The notes beneath the pieces were generated by a model, which saw nothing but the letters and a program-made list of their open reading frames with translations, was not told the origin of the DNA and did not search any database. Positions 8,321-16,883 of a stretch of 64,000 nt of DNA are shown here, in pieces. Made by a program: the position numbers and the translations under genes. Origin of the DNA: Mycolicibacterium austroafricanum (lineage in GTDB: Bacteria > Actinomycetota > Actinomycetes > Mycobacteriales > Mycobacteriaceae); contig NZ_CACSIP010000004.1 of the NCBI RefSeq assembly GCF_902705885.1, forward strand, positions 62,607 to 126,606, read 5' to 3'. Every line of letters begins with the position of its first letter. Within the stretch, counting starts at the first letter, position 1.

Positions 8321-9553
8321 TTACAGCCCCAATGCCGCTTTGGCCAGAATGTTGCGCTGAATCTCGTTGCTACCGGCGTATATCGAGCCCGCCCGGTCGT
8401 TGAAGTAGCGAAGCGGAGCGACCGCCTGCCAGGCGTCGCCGGTGACGTAATCGCCCGCTGGTGGCTCGAACTCCGCGATCGGACCACCGGGACATGTCGC
8501 GTGGGGCTGGTAGACGCGTCCGCGCGGTCCCGCCGCCTCCATCGCGAGGGTGGTGATCGACTGACTGAGCTCGGTGCTGAGCACCTTGAGCATCGAGGAC
8601 TTCGCGCCTGGGTTGCCGCCCTCGGCCACCACTGCCAGCACCTGGTATTCGAGGATCTCGAGCACTTCGGTCCGAATCCGCACATCGGCGAGCTTGCGGG
8701 CAAAGGCGACGTCGTCGAGCAGCCGACCCCCGCTCGGCCCCGGCTGTTCGGCAGCCACCGTGGCGATCTCCTCGGCCATCACCTGCAGTGCGGGGGCGGT
8801 GGCGCCGCCGCCGCGCTCGAACTCCAAGAGGTACTTGGCGACTGTCCAACCGTCGTCGATCTGCCCGATCACGTTGGCCTTGGGCACCCTGACCTCGTCG
8901 AAGAACACCTGATTCTGCACTTCTTCGCCCGACGTCATCACCAACGGACGGATCTCGATCCCGGGTGAGGACATGTCGATCAGGACGAAGGTGATGCCGC
9001 GTTGTTTCTTGTCGGTGCGGGTGGTGCGCACCAAGGCGAACATCCAGTTCGCCTCCCTGGCGTGTGTGGTCCAGATCTTGCTGCCGGTGCAGACCAGATG
9101 GTCCCCGTCGTCGCGCGCGGTCATCGACAGCGCCGCCAGGTCGGATCCCGCCTCCGGTTCCGAGTAGCCCTGGCAGAAGAACACCTCTCCGGTCAGGATG
9201 CGGGGCAGGAAGTAGTCCTTCTGCTCGTCGCTGCCGAACGTGATGATCGCGTGCGCCACCATCCGGATGCCCATCGGCGACAACGACGGTGCGCCGGCCA
9301 ACGTCGACTCCCGGCTGAAGATGTAGTGCTGGGTCAGGCTCCAGTCGCACCCGCCGTACGCGACCGGCCAAGCCGGTGCGGCCCACCCGTGTTCGTGCAG
9401 GAGCTGCTGCCACTGCATGCTGGCGTCGTGGTCGGCGTAGACGCTGGTCATCAGGCGCCCGGCGCGACGCAGCTCAGGTGTCAACTTGTCATCGAGGAAC
9501 GCGCGCACCTCATCGCGGAACGCGAGGTCGGCGGGCGACCACTGCAGGTCCAT
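8321..9553 (-). CDS. Acyl-CoA dehydrogenase (FadE-type), first of a pair
   Basis: 410 residues with typical acyl-CoA dehydrogenase order: CQGYSEPEAGSDLAALSMTA (flavin/substrate loop), WTTHAREANWMF, and the C-terminal IYAGSNEIQRNILAK. The residue aligned with the common catalytic Glu of YEGT is Ala here, as in many actinobacterial heteromeric enzymes. It probably oxidises an acyl-CoA with a bulky or branched side chain together with the next gene; this is inference. A palindrome at 9593-9608, about 40 bases upstream, is a candidate operator for the two-gene operon. Confidence 0.9.
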   Translation of the reverse strand: MDLQWSPADLAFRDEVRAFLDDKLTPELRRAGRLMTSVYADHDASMQWQQLLHEHGWAAPAWPVAYGGCDWSLTQHYIFSRESTLAGAPSLSPMGIRMVAHAIITFGSDEQKDYFLPRILTGEVFFCQGYSEPEAGSDLAALSMTARDDGDHLVCTGSKIWTTHAREANWMFALVRTTRTDKKQRGITFVLIDMSSPGIEIRPLVMTSGEEVQNQVFFDEVRVPKANVIGQIDDGWTVAKYLLEFERGGGATAPALQVMAEEIATVAAEQPGPSGGRLLDDVAFARKLADVRIRTEVLEILEYQVLAVVAEGGNPGAKSSMLKVLSTELSQSITTLAMEAAGPRGRVYQPHATCPGGPIAEFEPPAGDYVTGDAWQAVAPLRYFNDRAGSIYAGSNEIQRNILAKAALGL

Positions 9554-9592
9554 CGAAGTTCCCTTCTCATCACGCCGTCAGGGACAGAGTAA

Positions 9593-9608
9593 ACCTAGTT
9601 AGTTAGGT
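9593..9608. promoter_or_regulatory. Palindromic operator candidate before the fadE pair
   Basis: ACCTA-GTTAGT-TAGGT is a perfect five-base inverted repeat in an AT-rich patch, about 40 bases before the reverse-strand fadE start. It does not match the KstR or KstR2 consensus. A TetR-type site is likely, but the regulator is not identifiable here. Confidence 0.4.
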
Positions 9609-9955
9609 AAGGGGGCGTCGGGTCCGATTCCGGGGAGCGTTCGATTCCCCAGTCGCCCCCGAGTACGTCCGCGCACCGCCCACAATGAATGGGTGAACGC
9701 ACTCGGCGCGGACGCCACCGGCGCCCATTCGCAGACGCGGCATTCGGGCTGTCGGGAACGGTGCCGCGCGGACAGGAAGCCATTCGATGGTACGTTTCTT
9801 CAGTTGCCGTCGGCCGTGATGGCAAATCATCCAGGGGCCACTGAATCGGTCGTGGGGATTGCGTATACGCCACTTTTATTAGCGACAGATAGACACTAAG
9901 ACGTACCACGAGGCCAATCGATATAGCGGCAATGGCAAATTTAAGGCAAATAACC
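9609..9955. other. Intergenic region without a convincing gene
   Basis: About 350 bases between divergent genes. The last 180 bases, from about 9780, are clearly lower in GC than the flanking genes, as expected for a promoter and leader. Short open frames exist on both strands but none has a recognisable product or a good ribosome-binding site. Confidence 0.5.
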
Positions 9956-10744
9956 GTGACATGGGATCTGCAATGGGACGACGAAGTCGACGTCGTGTGT
10001 ACCGATGCCGGTGTCGCCGGACTGGCCGGCGCGCTCTCGGCGGCCGACGCAGGGGCTGAGGTACTCGTCGCGAAGGTGCAGGCGCCACAGGTGTCCGATG
10101 CCGCAGGCGGCCCCCCGGGGTGGTTCACCATCGACAGTGGTGACAGTGAGACCGCAGCATACCTCGCCGAGTTGGCCGGCGACCTCGACCCCGCGGCGCT
10201 GTCGCTGCTCGACGACGGGGTGCCGGTCCGGCCCGCGCCGACACCCGCCGCACCGCCGGCGCGCAAGGTTCCCCCGTTCGTCGGTGCCGAATTGCGGGAG
10301 TGGACTTCTCGGTGCATCCGCTCGCCGTCGGGCTACCTGTACACGCGCGTCACGGACTGGACCGCCACAGCGATGCTCTCCGCAACCGGCGACGCCGTCG
10401 GGATCACCGAGATCGGGTCGATGAGTCCGGGCCCCGGCGACCGTGCCGGGTCGGTGCTCGATTGGCTCGACACAGAAGCCCGCAGCCGGGATGTGGACGT
10501 CGAAGTGGTGACCCGATTGGATCGGCTGGTCTTCGAGGACGGCCAGGTCGTCGGGGCCGTGTTCACGACCGCGGACGGCCCATTGGCCGTTCGCGCCCGC
10601 CACGGGGTGCTGTTGTGCCGCGCCGGTGTGCCTGCCCGGGGGACGGCACAGCTTCCCGCCGCCGGTGTGATGCGGGTCGCGCTGGTCAGCAAGTCGGCAA
10701 GCCGGTTCGGCCGGGTCGAGTTGCTGACCGCGGACCCCGCCTAG
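9956..10744 (+). CDS. Degenerate FAD-binding-fold protein (FRD/SdhA-like)
   Basis: About 262 residues that look like a shortened fumarate-reductase/succinate-dehydrogenase flavoprotein. The N-terminus DDEVDVVCTDAGVAGLAGAL aligns with the usual nucleotide-binding strand, but the first Gly of GxGxxG is Asp (T-D-A-G-V-A-G), so FAD binding is doubtful. Later segments (WLDTEARSRDVDVEVVTRLDRLVFEDGQVVGAVF) resemble the FAD domain of that family; the capping and catalytic parts are missing. The GTG at 9956 was chosen because AAGG lies nine bases before it; an ATG at 9932 is in frame but has no ribosome-binding site. The 3' end overlaps the convergent GGDEF-EAL gene by four bases. The function is not known. 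Confidence 0.7.
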   Translation: MTWDLQWDDEVDVVCTDAGVAGLAGALSAADAGAEVLVAKVQAPQVSDAAGGPPGWFTIDSGDSETAAYLAELAGDLDPAALSLLDDGVPVRPAPTPAAPPARKVPPFVGAELREWTSRCIRSPSGYLYTRVTDWTATAMLSATGDAVGITEIGSMSPGPGDRAGSVLDWLDTEARSRDVDVEVVTRLDRLVFEDGQVVGAVFTTADGPLAVRARHGVLLCRAGVPARGTAQLPAAGVMRVALVSKSASRFGRVELLTADPA

Positions 10745-12585
10745 AAGTGGATCGGAATCCGGCCTTTGGCCAGCAGCGACTCCATCGCCGCAGCCGCGAT
10801 CGGGCGTGACAGCAGGAAGCCCTGGGCCCGGTGACACCCGTGCCGAAGCAACGTCAACGCCGCTGCCTCGGTCTCCACGCCCTCGGCGACCAGTTCGAGG
10901 CCGAACGCTTCTGCCAGCGCGATGATCGCCCGGACGATCGCGAGATCACCGGGGTTGGAACCCAGCTCACCCACGAAACTCTTGTCGATCTTGAGGGTGT
11001 CGACGGGCAGCGACTTCAGATGGCTCAACGCGCTGTATCCGGTCCCGAAGTCGTCGATGGCGACCTGCACTCCGGCGTTCTTCAACCCGGCGAGGGTGAT
11101 CCTGGTGGTCTCGATGTCCTGCACGACCACGCTCTCGGTGATCTCCAGACACACCGACCCGTGGTCCAGCCCGAACTCGGTCATGATGTCTGCCACCGAT
11201 TCGACGAAGCCATCGGTGACCAGCTGCACCGGCGACACATTGATCCGCAACACGGTGTTGGTGCCGACACCGCGGGCCCGCCACCCGGCGAACTCGGTGC
11301 AGGCTGTGCGCATCACCCAGCGTCCCAGCTCACCGGCGAGATTGATCGATTCCGCGACGCCGATGAACGAATCGGGGGAGAGCAGGCCGCGTGTCGGGTG
11401 TTGCCAACGGACCAGTGCTTCGGCAGCGAGGATGTCCCCGGTCCGCATGTCGATCTCGGGCAGGTAGTGCAGAAGCAGTGCGCCGTTCTCAATGACGCTC
11501 TGCAGGTGCAGTTCGATGTCGTTGCGGAACTCGTTCTCCATCGACATGTCATCGGTGAAGACCGAGATCTTGTTGCCCCCGGAGCTCTTGGCGGTCAGCA
11601 CCGCCTGATCGGCCCGTCGGAGCAGATCCGATGTGGTGTCTTGGCCCGGGATCCCAAGCGCGACACCGATGCTCACGGTGCGGGTGAGCATCTCGCCGTC
11701 GATGGACACGCGTTCGCGCAGCGTCGACTGGAGCCGGTAGGCGAGTGCTTCTCCGCTGACAGCGTCCATCGGGTGCGCCGGGACCACGACGAACTCGTCG
11801 CCGCCCAGCCTGGCGATCAGGTTGGGCCCGTCGGCGCCCCTGCGGAGCCGTTCGGCGAGTACCCGGATGAACCAGTCGCCTGCGGTGTGGCCGAGGTAGT
11901 CGTTGATCGCCTTGAGCCGGTCGAGGTCGAAGAACAACGCCGAGACCGGACCGGGACGGCCCTCGGCCAGCCGCTCATCGAGGTGCGCCAGCAGCGCCCG
12001 ACGGTTGTACAGGCCCGTCAGATCGTCGTGTTCTGCGAGGTAACGCAGCTGCTCCTCGGCCTGGACCCGTGCCTGGACCTGCGCGAACAGCGAGGCGATG
12101 GCCTCGAGGGCGTTGAGTTCCTCCTGGCTCCACTCCCTGTCGCCGAACTTGACGAATCCGAGAGCGCCGGTGGTGACCTCACCGGAGACCAGTGGGGCCG
12201 CCGCCATCGACGTGGCCGGCACTGCGCGGCCCTCCTCGATCCGACGCTGGTAGTCGCCGGTGGCCGGTTCCGGCCGCAACACCACCGGCTTCTTGGCGTG
12301 CTCCGACACGGCGAACACCGGATCGGCATCGGCGAAGAACACCAACCCGAGAGGGTCTGGGTCGGGGGCGTTGGTCCGGATCGGCCATTCGGCGATCAGT
12401 CTGGACGCGCGCAGCGCGTGGTCGTTGTAACGCAGGAAGCTGACGTCGACGCCGAGGAACGCGACCAGGTCACCCAGCACCCGTTGGCTCACCTCGACCG
12501 ATGTCACGGCTGTTGCCGCCATCAACTGGGTGGCCACCGAGGTGACCATCAGGTCGAGGCTGCGGGGCGGAGCGTTCTCAGGCAT
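10741..12585 (-). CDS. dcpA: GAF-GGDEF-EAL bifunctional cyclic-di-GMP enzyme
   Basis: 614-residue cytosolic signalling protein. An N-terminal GAF-type sensor spans about residues 15-165. The diguanylate cyclase domain has GGDEF at about 261-265. The phosphodiesterase domain has EAL at 389-391, then DDFGTGYSAL and AEGVETEA. Catalytic signatures of both domains are intact, so it could both make and break c-di-GMP. The RxxD product-inhibition site is not at its usual spacing before GGDEF. Domain order and length match M. smegmatis DcpA (MSMEG_2196) and Rv1354c; the symbol rests on that resemblance. It lies downstream of a GNAT-like gene on the same strand, about 110 bases away. Confidence 0.88.
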   Translation of the reverse strand: MPENAPPRSLDLMVTSVATQLMAATAVTSVEVSQRVLGDLVAFLGVDVSFLRYNDHALRASRLIAEWPIRTNAPDPDPLGLVFFADADPVFAVSEHAKKPVVLRPEPATGDYQRRIEEGRAVPATSMAAAPLVSGEVTTGALGFVKFGDREWSQEELNALEAIASLFAQVQARVQAEEQLRYLAEHDDLTGLYNRRALLAHLDERLAEGRPGPVSALFFDLDRLKAINDYLGHTAGDWFIRVLAERLRRGADGPNLIARLGGDEFVVVPAHPMDAVSGEALAYRLQSTLRERVSIDGEMLTRTVSIGVALGIPGQDTTSDLLRRADQAVLTAKSSGGNKISVFTDDMSMENEFRNDIELHLQSVIENGALLLHYLPEIDMRTGDILAAEALVRWQHPTRGLLSPDSFIGVAESINLAGELGRWVMRTACTEFAGWRARGVGTNTVLRINVSPVQLVTDGFVESVADIMTEFGLDHGSVCLEITESVVVQDIETTRITLAGLKNAGVQVAIDDFGTGYSALSHLKSLPVDTLKIDKSFVGELGSNPGDLAIVRAIIALAEAFGLELVAEGVETEAAALTLLRHGCHRAQGFLLSRPIAAAAMESLLAKGRIPIHF

Positions 12586-12696
12586 CGTGCAGTCACAATA
12601 CGGTTGCTGTGGCGTTGGAGGGCGGATGCCCGCGGCGAGATCGTGAGACGCGGGCGAAAATCACACCCGTCGCTGGGGTGCCACGGTGCTCAGACG

Positions 12697-13443
12697 TCAC
12701 AGTGCAGCGTCGCGCCGCAGCGGGTTGTGGTTCGCTCCGGAAATCGCCTGGTCCAACGACAGGATCTCGTTGAAGATCTTCGACACCTGGGCGGGTTCGG
12801 CGTGCTTGATGAACGTGCGACGGTCCCACCACATCATCTTGGTGCAGTAGCGCGGGTCCGGATACGGCGTCGCGGGGATCGAGGCCACCACGCCGCCTGA
12901 CGACCGCCACTTGTCGAGTACATGGGCCGCGGAGGTGGCCATGCAGAACTGCAGGTCCACAGCAGCCATGGCGTGGAACGCAGAGCGCGCCAGCACCCGG
13001 GTCACGCCCCTGCTCTTATCGGCATCGTCGGTGACGAACCCCGACTTCATCTCGAGAACTCCGAACGGCACCCGGTCATCGATCATCTTGCGCACTGCCG
13101 GTAGCCCGGGCTGCCCGGCCCATTCGACGAGGGCATGGGAGTCTTCGGCGCAGGTCAGCGGGCCCTTTGCCCGGACCCCGCCGATCACCCGCCCGGCTGC
13201 GTCGACCGCTGTCCAGAACAGCGTGGTGTCGTGACCGTCACGGATGTCGGCCATCTGCAGAGCAACCTCCACACCGTGCTTGCGATAGCTGCGCTCCGCG
13301 CCGTGCAGATACTGCAGCCACAACTCGGGATCGAGCCGTGGCTGGGACATGATCAAGGTGCATTCCGCATCCTCATCCCACCAGCTGTGGCGCCGGTCCA
13401 AACGGAAATCGAACTCGGTGGATTCAAGCGGTGAAACTGTCAT
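12697..13443 (-). CDS. GNAT/FeeM-like acyltransferase-fold protein
   Basis: 248 residues. No close family is recognised with certainty, but the pattern resembles the GNAT-related N-acyl amino acid synthase (FeeM) and LuxI-type fold: an aromatic N-terminal segment (RHSWWDEDAECTLIM), a central strand with acidic-basic residues (VPFGVLEMKSGFV), then R-x2-TRVLARSAFHAMAAVDLQFCMATSAAH and DKWRSSGG. Such enzymes transfer acyl groups from acyl-ACP or acyl-CoA. It lies upstream of the c-di-GMP enzyme gene on the same strand, so a link to signalling or lipid-amide production is possible. Confidence in the gene is high; in the activity, low. Confidence 0.78.
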   Translation of the reverse strand: MTVSPLESTEFDFRLDRRHSWWDEDAECTLIMSQPRLDPELWLQYLHGAERSYRKHGVEVALQMADIRDGHDTTLFWTAVDAAGRVIGGVRAKGPLTCAEDSHALVEWAGQPGLPAVRKMIDDRVPFGVLEMKSGFVTDDADKSRGVTRVLARSAFHAMAAVDLQFCMATSAAHVLDKWRSSGGVVASIPATPYPDPRYCTKMMWWDRRTFIKHAEPAQVSKIFNEILSLDQAISGANHNPLRRDAAL

Positions 13444-14103
13444 GGTTCTTTCCCGTCGTAGGGCAGCCGGCGGAACAAAGGGGCGCCGCCTGCTGCCGAC
13501 TTTCCGTATCCGGCCCTATCCGGCTTCGGAGTAAATAGAGCAAGAGCAAGATCATTATGTCGCTGTACACGGCATTTATTCCAGCTAGCCGGTCAATATT
13601 TTCTGCTTTCTGCATTGACGGAGCATTCGGGGGACGCCTGACTAAGCCGAGCACTACTTTTGGCAAGCCGAAATTCATCGGATCCCACGGGTCTTGTTGC
13701 GTGGAATTCGTATTTGACGGACCCGATGGCGAGGGGATTTGTCCTTTGACGACGCGCTCTGGATTTTGTGGAGGCATTCGCTGACTCCGCGCCGCGGCCA
13801 TCGATTATCCGCCACAGCGCACACCACGGACCGCTGTGGAGGACGGTTGCGGCACGGCCCTGGATGATGCTTCGTCAAGCTGACAGGTTCGCTGCTCTGC
13901 GTCGGCGCAACCCCGAACGTGACAGCAATACGGCAGCGCGTGCCAGAATTCCTGCTGACGCAACGGGCCGCACACAAAGCCACCTACGTGGTCAAGGTCG
14001 GCGCGAATGCACCCGCAGCGCTGTGGCACTGTGAGGAACGAACCATCAATCTCGCCCAATCGAGAGGTCGTTCCCGCGGGCGTCCGGGTCAAAGGAGACA
14101 ACT
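13444..14103. other. 660-base intergenic region
   Basis: This gap separates the reverse GNAT-like gene from the forward MaoC gene. The part at about 13540-13770 is lower in GC than its surroundings. Several short open frames are present on both strands, none with a recognisable product. A direct repeat TATCCGGC occurs at 13507-13514 and 13517-13524, ten bases apart on the same helical face, about 70 bases from the GNAT-like start, and may be a regulator site. A decayed gene or a small RNA cannot be excluded. Confidence 0.45.
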
Positions 14104-14556
14104 GTGAAGAAGTTCAACGGGTTGGCCGAATTCATTGCCGCAGAGGGCGCCCAACTCGGTCCCACGGAGTGGCTCGAGATCACGCAGGAGCGGGTCAATT
14201 TGTTCGCTGAGGCCACCGACGACCATCAGTGGATTCATGTGGACCCGGAGCGGGCGGCAGGCGGGCCCTTCGGCGAGACGATCGCGCACGGACTGCTGAC
14301 GTTGTCGCTCATCCCTCACTTCACCCATCAGCTCTACAGCGTCGACAACGTGGCGATGGCGATCAACTACGGATACAACAAGGTCCGCTTCATCACGCCG
14401 GTCAGGGTCGGCGCCAGGCTGCGGGCGCGCGCAGAGATCGCCTCGGTCACCCAACTGGACGGCGCGGTGCAGGCGACGTTGAACACGACCGTCGAGATCG
14501 AGGGCTCCGACAAGCCGGCCGCGGTGGCCGAGTCGATCGTGCGCTTCATCGGCTGA
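14104..14556 (+). CDS. MaoC-type (R)-specific enoyl-CoA / 3-hydroxyacyl thioester dehydratase
   Basis: 150-residue single hot-dog protein. The hydratase-2 motif is clear: FAEATDDHQWIHVDPERAAG followed by GPFGETIAHGLLTLSL, with the catalytic Asp and His in the D-x3-H-x4-D arrangement. It hydrates trans-2-enoyl thioesters to (R)-3-hydroxyacyl thioesters. Length and sequence resemble M. tuberculosis Rv0130 (HtdZ). The GTG start has AAAGGAGA six bases upstream, a strong ribosome-binding site. It is followed after about 100 bases by a flavin monooxygenase gene with its own probable operator. Confidence 0.92.
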   Translation: MKKFNGLAEFIAAEGAQLGPTEWLEITQERVNLFAEATDDHQWIHVDPERAAGGPFGETIAHGLLTLSLIPHFTHQLYSVDNVAMAINYGYNKVRFITPVRVGARLRARAEIASVTQLDGAVQATLNTTVEIEGSDKPAAVAESIVRFIG

Positions 14557-14583
14557 TCCCCGGCCGTCGCCGAGGCGGAGTTC

Positions 14584-14624
14584 ACGAGCGTCAATGACTG
14601 TTGACGTTCGTCAAAAACGCTCGT
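14584..14624. promoter_or_regulatory. Multi-half-site operator candidate
   Basis: Three copies of one half-site occur in alternating orientation: CGTCAA (14589-14594), TTGACG (14601-14606) and CGTCAA (14609-14614). They form the palindrome TTGACGTTCGTCAA plus a second inverted pair with a six-base spacer. An outer eight-base inverted repeat, ACGAGCGT/ACGCTCGT, encloses them (14584-14591 and 14617-14624). The block ends 28 bases before the monooxygenase start, so a repressor bound here would block its promoter. Confidence 0.55.
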
Positions 14625-14652
14625 AGATTCCCTTTCGGCGTGAGGAGTGCCG

Positions 14653-15993
14653 GTGGATCATGCAGACCCGCATGTCGCGGTGATCGGTTCGGGCATCAGC
14701 GGATTGACCGTGGGCAAAATGCTCAAGGACTACGGCGTGCGCTACACGACGTTCGAGATGTCCGACCGCATCGGCGGGAACTGGGCCTTCGGCAACCCGA
14801 ACGGGCACAGCAGCGCGTACCGCTCGCTGCACATCGACACGTCCAAGCATCGGTTGTCGTTCAAGGACTTCCCGATGCCGGAGCACTTCCCGTCGTTTCC
14901 GCACCACTCCCAGGTCAAGGCCTATCTCGACGACTACGCGAGCGCGTTCGGGTTGCTCGGCCAGATCGAGTTCGGCAACGGTGTGGTACACGCGGCCCGG
15001 CAACCGCAGGGAGGCTGGCAGATCCGCGACCAGGCCGGCGCGGAGCGGTCATTCGACATGCTGGTGGTGGCCAACGGGCATCACTGGGACCCGCGGATGC
15101 CCGAGTTCCCGGGAGTGTTCACCGGCGAGACGATGCACTCCCACCACTACATCGATCCGACCACCCCGCTGGAGTTGAGCGGTAGGCGCATCCTCGTGGT
15201 CGGCATCGGCAACAGCGCCGCCGACATCACCGTCGAACTGTCGTCGAAGGCGCTGCGCAATGAGGTCACGTTGTCGACCCGCTCCAGCGCGTGGATCGTG
15301 CCGAAATACATCGCGGGACGTCCAGGGGACATGTTCTGGCGGACCTCGCCGCATCTGCCGCTGAGATGGCAACGAAAGGCAGTGCAACTGGTCGCACCGA
15401 TGCTCGGAACTGATCCGACGATGTACGGCCTGCCCCCCGCCAACCACAAGCTGTTCGAGGCGCACCCCACCCAGTCGGTCGAGCTGCCGTTGCGACTCGG
15501 ATCAGGCGACGTCACACCCAAGCCGAACGTGTCGCGACTGGACGGACGCACCGTGCATTTCGAGGACGGCACCAGCGACGATTTCGACGTGATCCTCTAC
15601 GCCACCGGGTACAACATCACCTTCCCGTTCTTCGACCCGGACTTCATCGACGCCCCCGACAACCACATCCGGCTCTACAAGCGGATGTTCAAACCCGGTA
15701 TCGACGGCCTGGCCTTCATCGGATTCGCCCAGTCGGTGCCGACGCTGTTCCCGTTCGTGGAGTGTCAGTCGCGGCTACTGGCGGCCTACGCCGTCGGCCG
15801 TTACGCGCTCCCGACGGTCGACGAGATGGAACGGACGATCGACGCCGATCAGCAGCTGCATGCCGGCCACTGCACCGACCGGCCCCGGCACACTCAGCAG
15901 GTGGATTACTTCGTCTACGAACACGATCTGCGCAAGCGCGAGCTCCCTGCCGGGATCAACCGTGCCAGGCTGGCCCGGCAGCTGGTGCGATGA
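14653..15993 (+). CDS. Flavin-containing monooxygenase
   Basis: 446 residues. The FAD-binding motif GSGISGL is near the N-terminus, and the NADPH-binding motif GIGNSAADI is mid-protein. The FMO fingerprint F-x-G-x3-H-x3-Y is intact as FTGETMHSHHY. The late motif DVILYATGYN is typical of class B flavin monooxygenases. Such enzymes oxygenate N, S or carbonyl groups with NADPH and O2. The GTG at 14653 was chosen with GAGGAG five bases before; a GTG at 14647 would overlap that site. It overlaps an alpha/beta hydrolase gene by four bases (ATGA), a pair that would suit ester formation followed by hydrolysis. Confidence 0.9.
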   Translation: MDHADPHVAVIGSGISGLTVGKMLKDYGVRYTTFEMSDRIGGNWAFGNPNGHSSAYRSLHIDTSKHRLSFKDFPMPEHFPSFPHHSQVKAYLDDYASAFGLLGQIEFGNGVVHAARQPQGGWQIRDQAGAERSFDMLVVANGHHWDPRMPEFPGVFTGETMHSHHYIDPTTPLELSGRRILVVGIGNSAADITVELSSKALRNEVTLSTRSSAWIVPKYIAGRPGDMFWRTSPHLPLRWQRKAVQLVAPMLGTDPTMYGLPPANHKLFEAHPTQSVELPLRLGSGDVTPKPNVSRLDGRTVHFEDGTSDDFDVILYATGYNITFPFFDPDFIDAPDNHIRLYKRMFKPGIDGLAFIGFAQSVPTLFPFVECQSRLLAAYAVGRYALPTVDEMERTIDADQQLHAGHCTDRPRHTQQVDYFVYEHDLRKRELPAGINRARLARQLVR

Positions 15994-16883
15994 CACCGCG
16001 CGAGATCTCGTTCGTCAGCGGCGACGCCGCCTGCAGTGCCTGGCATTTCGCGGCCGGTGTCATGCCGGAAAGGCCGGTGGTGGTGATGGCACACGGTTTC
16101 GGCGGCACCAAGGACTCCGGGCTGGAGCCGTTCGCGCAACGGTTTGTCGCGGCCGGGGTCGATGTGCTGGCGTTCGACTACCGCGGTTTCGGTGCTTCGG
16201 AAGGAACACCGCGGCAATCGCTTTCGGTTCGTCGGCAGATCGACGACTACCACGCTGCGGTCGGGGCGGCCAGGCAGCTCGATGGAGTGGACCCGAACCG
16301 GATTGCGCTGTGGGGAGCGTCGTTTTCGGGAGGACATGTGTTACGGGCCGCCGCAGAACGCGCGGACATCTCCGCGGTGATCGCGCTCACGCCGTTGACC
16401 AGCGGTGCCGCGGTGAGCCGGTCGGCGATGAGGTCGCGCAATCTGGTGACCTCGTTGCGCTGGACCCTCACCGGAGTCAAGAGCCGGATCGCCGTGGGCA
16501 GGGGGAGTGAACCGACGTTGATGCCGCTGGTGTCAGAGACAGGCGGAGTGGGTGCGCTTGCGCTCGACGGGGCATACGAGAGCTACCTGTCCCTGGCGGG
16601 TCCGACCTGGCGCAACGAGATCGACTGTGCCATCGGTCTGGAGGTTGTCGGGGTGCGCACCACCGCGGCTGCCAAGAAGTTGAGCTGTCCACTTCTGGTC
16701 CAGATTGCCGACTTCGACCAGTACGTACCCGCCGATGCGGTCGCCGCCACCGCCGTGCACGGCAGAGCACAGGTACATCGCTACCCCTGTGACCACTTCG
16801 ACGTCTGGCCGGGCCACGACTGGTTCGACAAAGCGGTCGGTGATCAGGTGGCGTTCCTGAGCAGGACGCTGCGCGTTCAGTAG
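15990..16883 (+). CDS. Alpha/beta hydrolase
   Basis: 297 residues of the alpha/beta-hydrolase fold. The oxyanion region is MAHGFGGTKDSG, the nucleophile elbow is WGASFSGGH (Ser in GASFS), the acid is likely in VQIADFDQYVP and the catalytic His in YPCDHFDVW. It resembles YcjY/dienelactone-type hydrolases. Start ATG overlaps the monooxygenase stop (ATGA), so the two are translated together. A lactone or ester from the monooxygenase is the plausible substrate (inference). The 3' end overlaps the convergent SDR gene by seven bases. Confidence 0.88.
   Translation: MTPREISFVSGDAACSAWHFAAGVMPERPVVVMAHGFGGTKDSGLEPFAQRFVAAGVDVLAFDYRGFGASEGTPRQSLSVRRQIDDYHAAVGAARQLDGVDPNRIALWGASFSGGHVLRAAAERADISAVIALTPLTSGAAVSRSAMRSRNLVTSLRWTLTGVKSRIAVGRGSEPTLMPLVSETGGVGALALDGAYESYLSLAGPTWRNEIDCAIGLEVVGVRTTAAAKKLSCPLLVQIADFDQYVPADAVAATAVHGRAQVHRYPCDHFDVWPGHDWFDKAVGDQVAFLSRTLRVQ

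Noticed and set aside
9595..10317. A 240-codon minus-strand frame overlapping the FAD-fold gene
   Set aside because: Low-complexity Ser/Pro/Arg-rich translation without domain; the plus-strand frame shows a recognisable fold.
10831..12900. A 689-codon open frame on the plus strand opposite the GGDEF-EAL gene
   Set aside because: It is a by-product of high GC3 codon use; the opposite frame encodes intact GAF, GGDEF and EAL motifs.
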